Assembly: GCA_021849745.1 (NCBI GenBank)
Contig: JAJZSN010000011.1
Location: 1-49,669, forward strand
Source: Bacillota bacterium
GTDB lineage: Bacteria > Bacillota > GCA-003054495 > Carboxydocellales > JAJZSN01
Length of the DNA: 49,669 bases
Direction: 5' to 3'
Both the position numbers and the translations under genes were made by a program. Below the pieces are notes generated by a model. The model was not told the origin of the DNA, ran no database searches, and saw only the letters and a program-made list of their open reading frames with translations. Shown one piece after another: positions 18,151-26,743 of the stretch (positions are counted from its first letter, which is position 1; each line of letters begins with the position of its first letter).

Positions 18151-18180
18151 AAAAGCTTAGGTGAATGCCTAAGCTTTTTG
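18151..18180 (+). terminator. Terminator of the iscR-nifS-nifU operon
   Basis: AAAAGCTTAGG (18151-18161), a short loop, then CCTAAGCTTTTT (18168-18179). Confidence 0.9.
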
Positions 18181-18450
18181 CTCATTAAGATTTCGATATT
18201 GAAATTTAATTGGGCGAAATACCTTAACAAAAAACAGTGGGGTTTACCACTGTTGGTTAAACTTGATTTGAAGTTCTTTCCCCAAAAACTGACCCAACAA
18301 AACACAGTATTAATTCTAAACGCCCCCGAGGAATACAAAGAAGTTGTCAACGACATTAAATCAGAAATCCACACAACCATCAGCGGCAAGTATGAATTCA
18401 TCCAAATCTTCGCCAAAGATGTGGCAGTGAAAAAGGGAAAGAAAGAATAA
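18178..18450 (+). CDS. Short hypothetical ORF, possibly a truncated DUF3052-like protein
   Basis: An open frame of 90 codons between the nifU terminator and mnmA. The middle reads [14 protein letters not shown], then [14 protein letters not shown], which recalls the N-terminal half of DUF3052 proteins, where LLNAPEdY is conserved; the C-terminal half (usually another 60-70 residues) is absent. The first possible TTG lies inside the preceding terminator, there is no clear ribosome binding site and no ATG, so the true start is uncertain. It may be a decayed gene rather than a working one. Confidence 0.4.
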   Translation: MLIKISILKFNWAKYLNKKQWGLPLLVKLDLKFFPQKLTQQNTVLILNAPEEYKEVVNDIKSEIHTTISGKYEFIQIFAKDVAVKKGKKE

Positions 18451-18478
18451 CCAAAGGCCAATAGACGGGGGAAAATCG

Positions 18479-19564
18479 ATGAGCAAACGCGTAGTGGTAG
18501 CCATGAGCGGGGGAGTGGATAGCTCCCTGGCGGCGGCTTTATTAAAAGAACAAGAATATGAGGTCATGGGTGTGACCATGCAGATCTGGTCTGCCGACCG
18601 GGAGGATGAGGATACCGGGGGCTGCTGTTCCCTGTCTGCCGTGGACGATGCCCGGCGGGTGGCCAACACCTTGGGGATACCTTATTATGTCATGAATTTT
18701 CGGGAGCTTTTCGAGGAAAAGGTTATCCGGTATTTCTGTGATGAGTATTTGCAGGGGAAGACGCCTAACCCATGTATTGCCTGTAACCGGTTTATCAAAT
18801 TCGAGTCTTTCCTCACCAAGGCCAGGGGCCTAGAGGCAGATTTCATCGCCACAGGGCATTATGGCCGGATAGCTTATGAGGAAGAGCGGGGTCGCTGGGT
18901 CTTGATGAAAGCGGTGGATGACACCAAGGACCAAACCTATGCCCTTTACACCTTTACCCAGGAGCAGTTGAAGCATACCTTGCTGCCTTTGGGGGAATAT
19001 ACTAAAGTACGTACCAGGGAGATGGCCCGGGAACTTGGTCTAACGGTGGCCAATAAACCGGACAGCCAGGAGATTTGTTTCGTACCGGATGATGATTACC
19101 AGGGTTTCCTGCGGGACAGGTTCGGTGAGCAGGTATTCAAACCAGGGCCCTTCCTTGACACCCAGGGAAAAGTCCTGGGCCAGCATAAAGGCATCCCTTT
19201 TTACACCATCGGCCAGCGCAAAGGGCTGGGGATAGCTTTGGGGGAACCGGTGTATGTGGTGGCCATCGACCCAGAGCGCAATGCGGTTATCCTGGGCCGC
19301 CCCGAGGAGGTTTTCGGCGCCAAGCTGGTGGCTAAGGATGTTAACTTCATTCTGGTGGATAAACTTACTCAGCCCATGGAGGTAGAGGCCAAGATTCGCT
19401 ACAGCGCCAAACCTGCTAAGGCAGTGATTTACCCTGCAGGTGACGACAGGGTGAGGGTTGAATTTGACCAGCCCCAGAGGGCTATTACGCCGGGACAAGC
19501 GGTGGTTTTCTACCAGGGGGATTATGTGGTGGGGGGAGGAACCATTGAAGCCCAGGTGGGTTAA
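18479..19564 (+). CDS. mnmA: tRNA-specific 2-thiouridylase MnmA
   Basis: Thiolates U34 of tRNA-Glu, -Gln and -Lys using sulfur relayed from a cysteine desulfurase, here probably the nearby NifS. The PP-loop SGGVDSS is at residues 10-16. The two catalytic cysteines lie in [12 protein letters not shown] (about residues 99-110) and SQEICFV (about 196-202). 361 residues is normal. The start ATG at 18479 has GGGGG eight bases upstream. The order Rrf2-nifS-mnmA matches Bacillus cymR-yrvO-trmU, with nifU and the DUF3052-like fragment inserted. Confidence 0.96.
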   Translation: MSKRVVVAMSGGVDSSLAAALLKEQEYEVMGVTMQIWSADREDEDTGGCCSLSAVDDARRVANTLGIPYYVMNFRELFEEKVIRYFCDEYLQGKTPNPCIACNRFIKFESFLTKARGLEADFIATGHYGRIAYEEERGRWVLMKAVDDTKDQTYALYTFTQEQLKHTLLPLGEYTKVRTREMARELGLTVANKPDSQEICFVPDDDYQGFLRDRFGEQVFKPGPFLDTQGKVLGQHKGIPFYTIGQRKGLGIALGEPVYVVAIDPERNAVILGRPEEVFGAKLVAKDVNFILVDKLTQPMEVEAKIRYSAKPAKAVIYPAGDDRVRVEFDQPQRAITPGQAVVFYQGDYVVGGGTIEAQVG

Positions 19565-19588
19565 ACGAGGGAAAGGCAGGCTGTGACC

Positions 19589-21319
19589 ATGTTTAAAGGA
19601 ATTGGAGCCTCTCCGGGGATAGCTATAGGGACTGCTCTGGTGTATACCAGGCCGGAGCCGGAATTACCCACCCATACCTTAGACCCGGATGACGTAGCCA
19701 GGGAAATGTACAGGTTAAGCAGCAGCATTAGTGAAGCCAGGGCCCAGGTTAATGCCATTAGGATGAGGACCGAGGCCCAATTAGGTACGGAACAGGGAGC
19801 TATTTTTCAGACCCAGCTTACCATCCTGGAAGATCCTATTTTGCTGGGGGAAATAACTGCCTTAATCAAAGAGGAATACCTTCCGGCGGAACTGGCGGTT
19901 AAACAGGTAACAGACCGTTATATAGCTTTATTAAAAGGCACCGGGGACGAAGTCATAGGGGAACGCTGGGCCGATGTGGCCGATGTGGGGCGCAGGGTGA
20001 TTAATAACCTGCTGGGCATCAGGCGGATTCCCCTGGCCACAATGGCCCATGAGGCTATTGTGGTGGCCCCTGACTTGACCCCTTCGGATACAGCTCAACT
20101 CCCCAGGGATAAGGTATTGGCCTTTGTTACCGAACACGGGGGCCGCACCTCCCATAGCGCCATCATGGCCAGGTCTTTGGAAATACCGGCGGTGGTGGGG
20201 GTGGGAAACATTTTAACCAGGGTGAAAACCGGGGATAACCTGGTGGTCGATGGGGACGAGGGGCTAGTGCTCATCAATCCTGAAATCCTTACCTTGGAGA
20301 AATATAAAAAGCGGTTGACTCAGCTAAGGTTGGCTAACCAGGAACTCAAGAATCTTAGGGATTTGCCTGCTATCACCAAGGACGGTTACCGAATGGAACT
20401 GGGGGCCAACATCGGGACTCCGGAGGAAGTGGAAGGGGCCTTGGCTTACGGGGCTGTGGTAATCGGCCTCTACCGGACGGAATTTCTGTATCTGGGCCGC
20501 CCGGACATGCCGGGGGAAGAGGAGCAGGTGGCGGTATATACCGGGGTGGTGGAAAGGATGAAGGGCCGCCCGGTGGTGTTTCGTACTTTAGATATCGGGG
20601 GAGACAAGCCTTTACCGGATCTTTCGTCCGGGGGTGAAGTCAACCCCTTTTTAGGTTGGCGGGGTATCCGGTTGTCTCTGGATCGCAAGGATATTTTCAA
20701 AACCCAATTACGGGCGTTCCTGAGGGCTGGGGCCGCTGGGCCGGTGAGGATTATGTTCCCCCTGGTAGTGGGTTTGCAGGAATATCGGGAGGCCAAAGAG
20801 ATTTTGGTTCAGGTCAGGGAAGAGCTGGCGGCCCAGGGCCTGGCTTTTGACCCCCATATCCCGGTGGGAATCATGGTGGAAACCCCGGCGGCGGCGGTAA
20901 TTACTGACCTCTTGGCCCGGGAGGTGGATTTTTTCAGCATCGGGACCAATGACTTAACCCAATATACTTTGGCGGTAGACCGAACCAATGAACAGGTGGC
21001 CCATCTTTATGACCATTATCACCCGGCGGTGCTGCGCCTCATTGAACAGGTGGCAAAAGGGGCAGCAAAGGAAAAGAAAAAGGTGAGCATTTGCGGCGAG
21101 ATGGCAGGCGATCCCATAGCTGTTCCCCTGTTGATGGGATTGGGCCTAAGGGAATTGAGCATGGCTCCAGGGGCCATTCCCAGGGTTAAACAGGTCATTC
21201 GTTCCCTTACTGCGGAGGACGCCAGGAAATTAGCCGGTGAAGTGTTAGGGCTCAAAGAACCGATGGCAGTGCGGGAAAAACTGGCCGCAAAGGTAAGGGT
21301 ACCGGATAAAGAAAAGTGA
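19589..21319 (+). CDS. ptsI: Phosphoenolpyruvate-protein phosphotransferase (PTS enzyme I)
   Basis: Transfers phosphate from PEP to HPr at the head of the PTS. The N-terminal phosphohistidine domain carries the active site GGRTSHSAIMARS, with the phosphorylated histidine at about residue 189. The C-terminal PEP-binding TIM barrel contains RTEFLYLGR, RTLDIGGDK, and FSIGTNDLTQYTLAVDR, and ends near residue 577. ATG at 19589 is preferred from the family N-terminus (MFKGIGASPGIAIG); GTG at 19583 is possible. No HPr gene is in the window, so it may serve sugar PTS systems or a regulatory route encoded elsewhere. mnmA ends 24 bases upstream. Confidence 0.94.
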   Translation: MFKGIGASPGIAIGTALVYTRPEPELPTHTLDPDDVAREMYRLSSSISEARAQVNAIRMRTEAQLGTEQGAIFQTQLTILEDPILLGEITALIKEEYLPAELAVKQVTDRYIALLKGTGDEVIGERWADVADVGRRVINNLLGIRRIPLATMAHEAIVVAPDLTPSDTAQLPRDKVLAFVTEHGGRTSHSAIMARSLEIPAVVGVGNILTRVKTGDNLVVDGDEGLVLINPEILTLEKYKKRLTQLRLANQELKNLRDLPAITKDGYRMELGANIGTPEEVEGALAYGAVVIGLYRTEFLYLGRPDMPGEEEQVAVYTGVVERMKGRPVVFRTLDIGGDKPLPDLSSGGEVNPFLGWRGIRLSLDRKDIFKTQLRAFLRAGAAGPVRIMFPLVVGLQEYREAKEILVQVREELAAQGLAFDPHIPVGIMVETPAAAVITDLLAREVDFFSIGTNDLTQYTLAVDRTNEQVAHLYDHYHPAVLRLIEQVAKGAAKEKKKVSICGEMAGDPIAVPLLMGLGLRELSMAPGAIPRVKQVIRSLTAEDARKLAGEVLGLKEPMAVREKLAAKVRVPDKEK

Positions 21320-21383
21320 TAAAGTTGGGTGAAACCGGGAAACATAAAGCAACATGAAGCACTGAACCCAAGGAGGGCAGGTT

Positions 21384-21905
21384 GTGTTAAAGGGCAGACA
21401 AGTTCTAAGTTTACCTATCCTCACTTTGGATAAAGGAATCCAGTTGGGGGAAGTGAAAGATCTTATCTATGACCCGGAGACCGGTTATTTTCAAGGGGTA
21501 ACCATGGAGGACGGGGGCTGGCTGTGGGGGGCTAAGATTATCAGGTTCGAGGAATTCAATTCCATCGGACAGGATGCCCTGACCATAGCTGGGGAGGAAG
21601 CGGTCTGCTATACCGCCAAAGATGGGGACGCAAAACATCTTTACAAAAACCGGAAGGATATTACGGGCTACAAAGTCATGACCACCGGGGGCAAAGACCT
21701 GGGAACGGTGGAAGATATCCTCCTCCAGCCTGAAACGGGTAAAATCACCGGTTTTGAAATCTCCGATGGGGTGATTAACGACTTGTTGGCGGGCAGGGCG
21801 GAACTATATTGGGATGAGTTACCCACCATCGGTGAAGGGACGGTGGTGGTTGCGGACAGTTTTGAAAATATTTGGCAGCAGCAGAATCATCACCAGAATG
21901 TGTAA
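21384..21905 (+). CDS. PRC-barrel domain protein
   Basis: A 173-residue cytoplasmic protein with two PRC-barrel units, about residues 1-75 (LKGRQVLSLPILTLDKG, then GEVKDLIYDPETG) and 85-160 (ITGYKVMTTGGKDLGTVEDILLQPETGKITGFEISDG is the pattern, quoted in part). PRC-barrels occur in RimM, photosynthetic reaction centre H subunits and YlmC-like proteins; in clostridia, two-barrel versions are of unknown role. GTG at 21384 has AGGAGG seven bases upstream. It leads a run of small genes ending with an AI-2E family permease, which suggests a cell-envelope context. Confidence 0.85.
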   Translation: MLKGRQVLSLPILTLDKGIQLGEVKDLIYDPETGYFQGVTMEDGGWLWGAKIIRFEEFNSIGQDALTIAGEEAVCYTAKDGDAKHLYKNRKDITGYKVMTTGGKDLGTVEDILLQPETGKITGFEISDGVINDLLAGRAELYWDELPTIGEGTVVVADSFENIWQQQNHHQNV

Positions 21906-21960
21906 AATATATAAACATGGGCAAAACTAAAAGCAAACCCTGTGAAAGGAGCGCTAAGTT

Positions 21961-22137
21961 ATGGTTTGCCCTGTATGTGGCGGTAAAGCCACAGGGAAAG
22001 TTGGGATTGAGCAGTTCTATTGCTGGGATTGCTGTGTTGAGTTCCGCAAGACCCCGGAACAGGTACAAGTGTATGATGTGGCAGAGGACGGTAGTCTGGT
22101 AGCCTGGGATGATGATTTGGACGCACCATATATGTAA
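21961..22137 (+). CDS. Small zinc-finger protein, 58 residues
   Basis: A compact zinc-ribbon protein: MVCPVCGG, then FYCWDCCVEF and an acidic tail ending DDDLDAPYM. Two CxxC knuckles (C3/C6 and C21/C24, with C25) should bind one zinc. AAAGGAG lies upstream of the ATG at 21961. The gene is 55 bases after the PRC-barrel gene and 32 before the next small membrane protein, so it fits one operon. No function is known; RNA or protein binding are both possible. Confidence 0.75.
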   Translation: MVCPVCGGKATGKVGIEQFYCWDCCVEFRKTPEQVQVYDVAEDGSLVAWDDDLDAPYM

Positions 22138-22169
22138 TAGTGGACAAACTTACAAGGAGGTTGACCAAG

Positions 22170-22370
22170 ATGTCCAGAAGAGGTTTTCTCAATGGTTTGT
22201 TGGCTGGAGGCGTGATAGGAGCCGCCATGGCTTTATTTGTCCGGCCCCAGATGAAACCTGGCCCCAAGAAAGGGCTGATTGCCAAAACTAGGCGCATGAG
22301 TTCTAAAGCCGGTAAAGTTGTTTCGGAAGTAAGGGATAGTGTCCGGGATATTAAGAAGATACTTGACTAA
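22170..22370 (+). CDS. Small YtxH-like membrane protein, 66 residues
   Basis: Starts MSRRGFLNGLLAGGVIGAAMALFV: a short basic start, then one glycine-rich transmembrane helix (about residues 6-24), then a basic, probably helical cytoplasmic tail (KTRRMSSKAGKVVSEVRDSV). This is the layout of YtxH/gas-vesicle-like stress proteins. The ATG at 22170 has AGGAGG nine bases upstream, better than the in-frame GTG at 22140. The AI-2E permease gene follows after 20 bases. Confidence 0.75.
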   Translation: MSRRGFLNGLLAGGVIGAAMALFVRPQMKPGPKKGLIAKTRRMSSKAGKVVSEVRDSVRDIKKILD

Positions 22371-22390
22371 CCTTGGGAGTGAAATGAGAG

Positions 22391-23425
22391 TTGCACTGGT
22401 TTAGTGAGAAAAGGACTTACCGGTTGGCTTTGTTGGTGGTTGTGCCGGTGGTGGGGGCTTACTTTATCTATTTGGTGAGGGGTATTTTATTACCTTTCCT
22501 TTTGGCTTTTCTGGTGGCTTATCTTTTAAAACCGATGGTTAATTTTCTGGAACGGCGGGGTTTAACCCGCCTTTTGGCTATTTGTGCGGTTTATTTGTTA
22601 ATGGCCGCTTTGGCGGCGGGTGTGGCTTTTTATGGTTTTCCTAAGTTAATTTCAGAACTGAATCAATTGGGGGAGACCATCCCTGAGTATACTCGCCGGA
22701 TAAAGGAGATTAACAATACCGTCCAGCTTCAGTATGACAGATTCACCCTGCCCGATAGTGTGCGGTTGGTGGTTGACCAGAGGATAGCGGAAGGGGAAAA
22801 AGGAATTTTGCGGATGGTGGATAAAGCGGCGGGGAGCCTGCTGGGGTTGTTTTCCCATTTGTTTAGTTTTCTCCTGGCTCCGGTGTTGGGCTTCTATATC
22901 CTCAAAGATGCCGAGGGAATCCGCAAGAAGTTTGAAGGCTCTATTCCTACCAGGTATAGGGCCGACGTACTGGCCTTGGTGAGGGATGTGGATCAGGTGG
23001 TGAGGAGTTTTATCCGGGGCCACCTAATGGTAAGCTTTATCGTTGGAGTATTAACCTGGCTGGGGATGGCCTTAATCGGGATGCCTTTCGCCCTGGTCAT
23101 TGGGATAATTGCCGGAGTTGCCGATTTGGTCCCTTTTTTCGGACCTCTCATTGGGGCCGTTCCGGCGGTGGCTATCGGGTCACTGCAGTCATGGCAGTTG
23201 GCCGGTTACGCCTTACTGGTCATTTTGGTTGTACAGCAATTGGAAGGCAACGTTATTTCCCCCAAAATCCTGGGGGACAGCCTTGGCCTTCATCCTTTGA
23301 TGATTATTTTCGTTTTGTTGGCGGGGGGCCATTTGTACGGGGTGGTAGGGATGCTGGTGGCAGTTCCTTTAGCTGCCTCCATCCGGGTTATCGGGCGTTA
23401 TGTATTTCTTAAACTGGTGGGATAA
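22391..23425 (+). CDS. AI-2E family transporter (YrrI/PerM-like permease)
   Basis: A polytopic membrane protein of 344 residues with about seven to eight hydrophobic segments (about 12-30, 33-50, 60-85, 150-175, 205-230, 233-265, 270-290 and 300-330). The DUF20/AI-2E motif PFFGPLIGAVPAV (about residues 244-256) is clear, as is the EGNVISPKILG motif (about 285-295). Members include TqsA and putative Na+/H+ or peptide permeases, so the substrate is open. The start is TTG at 22391 with a weak upstream site. In Bacillus yrrI lies just upstream of alaS, and the same order holds here with the alanine T-box between. Confidence 0.9.
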   Translation: MHWFSEKRTYRLALLVVVPVVGAYFIYLVRGILLPFLLAFLVAYLLKPMVNFLERRGLTRLLAICAVYLLMAALAAGVAFYGFPKLISELNQLGETIPEYTRRIKEINNTVQLQYDRFTLPDSVRLVVDQRIAEGEKGILRMVDKAAGSLLGLFSHLFSFLLAPVLGFYILKDAEGIRKKFEGSIPTRYRADVLALVRDVDQVVRSFIRGHLMVSFIVGVLTWLGMALIGMPFALVIGIIAGVADLVPFFGPLIGAVPAVAIGSLQSWQLAGYALLVILVVQQLEGNVISPKILGDSLGLHPLMIIFVLLAGGHLYGVVGMLVAVPLAASIRVIGRYVFLKLVG

Positions 23426-23436
23426 TGAGGGGAATA

Positions 23437-23466
23437 TTGACAACCCCCCGGTACAGTTTGTATAAT
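23437..23466 (+). promoter_or_regulatory. Sigma-A promoter of the alaS T-box
   Basis: TTGACA (23437-23442) and TATAAT (23461-23466), 18-base spacer; TG precedes the -10 box. Confidence 0.82.
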
Positions 23467-23643
23467 TACATAGATAACAGCTTAAGATAGGGAACATGTT
23501 GACGGAAAAGAGTCGGTTAAGGTTCGGGTAACAGAGAGGAAACCCATGGCTGAAAGGTTTCTTACCATGGATAACCGGCAGCCCTTCCAGAGTGCGGGCC
23601 AAACCCGCCGGGTCAGCCCGTTATAGCCATGTGAGAGCATTTT

Positions 23644-23669
23644 AGCTGGTGGCTGGTAGCTGATAGCTT
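23644..23669. repeat. AGCT-type dispersed repeat, copy 4 (in alaS T-box)
   Basis: Units of AGCTGGTGGCTGGTAGCTGATAGCT form within the alaS T-box linker. Confidence 0.55.
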
Positions 23670-23717
23670 GAAAGGATTCCTAAGGGGTAGTAAGTTAGCC
23701 CATAAGAATGCTTATAA

Positions 23718-23749
23718 ACTACAAGCTACAAGCTATAAGCTATAAGCTA
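23718..23749. repeat. AGCT-type dispersed repeat, copy 5 (in alaS T-box)
   Basis: Four units of CTACAAGCT and TATAAGCT in tandem, just before the antiterminator. A palindromic AAGAATGCTTATAAA, related to the aspS-downstream repeats, precedes them. Confidence 0.6.
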
Positions 23750-23775
23750 AATGAAGCATGGGTGGTACCGCGAGA

Positions 23776-23812
23776 TATCCTCTCGTCCCTGCAGGGATAG
23801 GGGGATTTTTTT
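23776..23812 (+). terminator. T-box terminator of alaS leader
   Basis: ATCCTCTCGTCCCT with AGGGATAGGGGGAT, followed by seven T. Confidence 0.85.
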
Positions 23813-23830
23813 ATTAAAGTGGAGGCTTTT

Positions 23831-24035
23831 ATGAAAAAACTTATCGGGGTCTTCATTTGGACTTGAATAATGTGGCCTTGGTGGATAAAAAAGGCAGGGT
23901 TGAGGTTTACAAAGGGTCGAAAGGGTTATCGGGGAGAAGCCTGCCCCGGACAGGCAATGGAGTCTGGCTTTGATTTTCGGCGGTTTAGTGGTGATAGCAC
24001 TTTTTATGATGACATTTCTAAAAAATAGAAAATAG
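23831..24035 (+). pseudogene. Decayed small single-pass membrane protein gene
   Basis: The ATG at 23831, with GTGGAGG seven bases upstream, now opens an 11-codon frame only. In the next frame the sequence reads TYRGLHLDLNNVALVDKKGR, then VEVYKGSKG. In the third frame it reads EKPAPDRQWSLALIFGG, then a hydrophobic run LVVIALFMMTFLKNRK to a stop at 24033. Joined, these make a ~65-residue protein with a soluble N-terminus and one C-terminal transmembrane helix. Two single-base losses would explain it, one likely in the A run after the ATG. It would have been the first gene behind the alanine T-box. Confidence 0.6.
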
Positions 24036-24052
24036 AGGGGGTTGCTAATCAA

Positions 24053-26704
24053 ATGCTTACCGGTAACGAGATTCGCCAAAAATTTCTGCAATATTTCGAA
24101 AGTAAAGGGCATACCAGGGTGGATAGCTCATCTCTGGTTCCCCATAACGACCCTACCCTCCTTTTTGCCAATGCGGGGATGAACCAATTCAAAGACATTT
24201 TCCTGGGCCTTGAGAAGAGCAGTTTCAATCGGGCCACCACTTCCCAGAAATGCGTGCGGGCCGGGGGGAAACACAACGACCTGGATACCGTGGGCCGTAC
24301 CGCTCGCCATCATACCTTTTTCGAAATGCTGGGCAACTTTTCTTTTGGCGACTACTTCAAACGGGATGCCATCGCTTTTGCCTGGGAGTTCTTAACCGTG
24401 GAAATGGGGTTGCCGAAAGATAAACTTTATGCCACCATCTACCTGGATGATGACGAAGCCTTCCAACTTTGGCAGGAGGTAACGGGAATTCCGGTGGAAC
24501 GGATTATCCGCCTGGGGGAGAAGGACAATTTCTGGGCCATGGGTGACACAGGGCCTTGTGGTCCCTGTAGTGAAATTCTCATCGACCGGGGCGAGGAACT
24601 GCGTTGTAAGGCAGAGGTCTGTGCCATCGGGGAGTGTGACTGTGACCGGTGGCTGGAAATCTGGAACCTTGTATTCATGCAGTTTAACCGGGATGAAAGC
24701 GGAGTCATGACTCCCCTGCCCAAGCCAAGCATTGACACCGGTATGGGTTTGGAACGGATAACTTCCGTAGTTCAAAACGTTGCCAGCAATTATGATACTG
24801 ATTTGCTCCAGCCTGTCATCAAAGCAGTTGAAGGGTTGTGTGGAAAGTCATATCACCGGGATGAGCGGGGTTTCCCTTTCCGGGTAATCGCCGACCATTC
24901 CCGGGCTTGTACCTTTCTTATCAGCGACGGGGTAGCGCCTAGCAATGATGGCCGGGGTTATGTACTGCGCCGCATCTTGCGCCGGGCGGTGCGTTTTGGC
25001 AAGGTGTTGGAGATTAATAAACCCTTCCTGTATGAGATGGTTCCCGTGGTGGTTGAACAGATGGGCGGGGCCTATCCTGAGCTTAAAGAGAAGCTGGAAT
25101 ATGTCCAGCAGGTTATTAAATTAGAGGAAGAAAGATTCCACCTGACCCTCCATGAAGGAATGAAAATGGTCGGTGAAATCGTGGCCAGGATTGAGGCCGA
25201 AGGACGTAGAACCATTTCCGGTGATGAAGCCTTTACTCTCTATGATACTTACGGTTTCCCATTGGATTTAACCGAGGACATTGGGGAAGAACATGGATTG
25301 ACGGTGGACAAGGAAGGCTTTGAAAAGTCCATGGCCGCCCAACGGCAGCGGGCCCGGGCCGCCCGTCATGAAACCGGGGCGGTTACCCAGCTGCAGGAAC
25401 TTTATGCTGACTTAGGTCATAAATTGGGAGCCACCCAGTTTGTTGGCTATGGTCATAACGAGGCCACTGCTAATGTCCAAGCCCTGATTGTCGAAGGGGT
25501 ACGGGTTGACCGGGTGGAAAAAGGTGACGAAGTACAACTTGTTATTAACGAGACCCCTTTCTATGGCGAAAGCGGCGGCCAGGTGGGGGATGCCGGTTTG
25601 ATTTCCGCTGAAACCGGTAAAGTCAAGATAAATGATACCAAGAAGGTCTTTAACAACATGATTGTTCACTTGGGAGAAGTGGTGGAAGGCTACCTTACTG
25701 AAGGGGCTTTGGTTCAGGCGGCTATTGACCTGGAACGCCGGGAGGCCATTGCCCGCAACCATACCACGACTCACTTGGTTCACAAGGCCCTGAAAGAGGT
25801 GCTGGGGGAACATGTAAACCAGGCCGGTTCTTTAGTGGAGCCGGATAAGCTGCGGTTTGACTTCAATCACCTGGCAGCGGTGACCCCGGAAGAACTGGCC
25901 AAAGTGGAAAAACTGGTTAACGAGCAGATTTTGGCGGCCCTGCCGGTAGAGGTGACAGAGACCTCGGTGGATGAGGCCAAGGCTATGGGAGCTACCGCCC
26001 TCTTTGGGGAAAAGTACGGCAATGTGGTCAGGGTGGTCAAAATCGGGGACTACAGCCTGGAATTATGCGGCGGTACACATTTGAAGAACAGTAGTCAGGC
26101 CGGGGTTTTCAAGCTGGTCAGTGAAAGCGGTATCGGCGCCGGCTTGCGCCGGGTGGAAGCTGTTACCGGTAAGGGAACCTTGGATTACCTCAAATCTAAA
26201 GAAGAGACCTTGCAAGAGATAGCATCACTGGTCAAAGCCGCCCCCCATGAAGTGGTGCGGCGGGTGGAAAACCTGGTCCAATCTCTGAAAGAAGCCGAAA
26301 GGGAAATCTCCGCCCTCCAGGGCAAACTGGCCAAGTACGAGTCTCAGGGCCTCCTTGACCAGGTGAAAGAGGTCAAAGGAGTAAAAGTGTTGGCGGCCCA
26401 GGTAGGGGCTCCTGACATGGATGCCTTGCGTTCCATGGGTGATATGCTCCGGGATAAACTGGGTTCCGCCGTGGTTGCCTTGGGCAGTGTGGCCGGGGAT
26501 AAAGTGAATTTCGTGGTCATGGTTACCAAAGACCTAGTGGGTCAGGGTGTTCATGCCGGCAATATCATCAAGGAAGTGGCCAAGGCTGCCGGCGGCGGCG
26601 GCGGCGGTCGCCCCGATATGGCCCAGGCCGGTGGCAAAGAACCCGGGAAAGTCGCCGAGGCTTTAAGTCTGGTTGAAGGCCTGGTGGCCGGTCAGGTGAA
26701 GTAA
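24053..26704 (+). CDS. alaS: Alanyl-tRNA synthetase
   Basis: Class II synthetase charging tRNA-Ala, with editing of Ser and Gly mischarging. 883 residues covers the full bacterial layout: catalytic domain (about 1-240), tRNA recognition (about 240-460), editing domain and the C-terminal DHHA1 oligomerisation domain with GGGGGGRPDMAQAGG (about residues 844-858). Editing-site zinc ligands are H570 and H574 (HTTTH) with C672 and H676 (CGGTH). It lies behind an alanine T-box. In Bacillus yrzL follows alaS; here about 12 kb of unrelated genes separate them. Confidence 0.97.
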   Translation: MLTGNEIRQKFLQYFESKGHTRVDSSSLVPHNDPTLLFANAGMNQFKDIFLGLEKSSFNRATTSQKCVRAGGKHNDLDTVGRTARHHTFFEMLGNFSFGDYFKRDAIAFAWEFLTVEMGLPKDKLYATIYLDDDEAFQLWQEVTGIPVERIIRLGEKDNFWAMGDTGPCGPCSEILIDRGEELRCKAEVCAIGECDCDRWLEIWNLVFMQFNRDESGVMTPLPKPSIDTGMGLERITSVVQNVASNYDTDLLQPVIKAVEGLCGKSYHRDERGFPFRVIADHSRACTFLISDGVAPSNDGRGYVLRRILRRAVRFGKVLEINKPFLYEMVPVVVEQMGGAYPELKEKLEYVQQVIKLEEERFHLTLHEGMKMVGEIVARIEAEGRRTISGDEAFTLYDTYGFPLDLTEDIGEEHGLTVDKEGFEKSMAAQRQRARAARHETGAVTQLQELYADLGHKLGATQFVGYGHNEATANVQALIVEGVRVDRVEKGDEVQLVINETPFYGESGGQVGDAGLISAETGKVKINDTKKVFNNMIVHLGEVVEGYLTEGALVQAAIDLERREAIARNHTTTHLVHKALKEVLGEHVNQAGSLVEPDKLRFDFNHLAAVTPEELAKVEKLVNEQILAALPVEVTETSVDEAKAMGATALFGEKYGNVVRVVKIGDYSLELCGGTHLKNSSQAGVFKLVSESGIGAGLRRVEAVTGKGTLDYLKSKEETLQEIASLVKAAPHEVVRRVENLVQSLKEAEREISALQGKLAKYESQGLLDQVKEVKGVKVLAAQVGAPDMDALRSMGDMLRDKLGSAVVALGSVAGDKVNFVVMVTKDLVGQGVHAGNIIKEVAKAAGGGGGGRPDMAQAGGKEPGKVAEALSLVEGLVAGQVK

Positions 26705-26709
26705 AAGGT

Positions 26710-26740
26710 AAGGGTATGGCTCAAATTGGCCATACCCTTT
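26710..26740. terminator. Bidirectional terminator between alaS and merR-like gene
   Basis: AAGGGTATGGC (26710-26720) pairs with GCCATACCCTT (26729-26739); T-rich on the forward side and A-rich before it, so it can serve both convergent genes. Confidence 0.8.
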
Positions 26741-26743
26741 GTG

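Larger units (their letters stand above)
23473..23812 (+). promoter_or_regulatory. T-box riboswitch, specifier GCC (Ala), upstream of alaS
   Basis: A tRNA-Ala-sensing leader. The stem I base helix GGAA (23504-23507)/TTCC (23585-23588) and upper helix CGGTT (23514-23518)/AACCG (23573-23577) enclose a specifier loop with AAGAG on the 5' side. The codon one base before the lower helix is GCC (Ala) at 23581-23583, matching alaS. It is followed by C where a purine is usual. The T-box bulge GGGTGGTACCGCGAG lies at about 23760-23774 and the terminator at 23776-23812. The linker is unusually long because AGCT-type repeats and a TTATAAG-type palindrome occupy 23644-23749. Confidence 0.92.
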
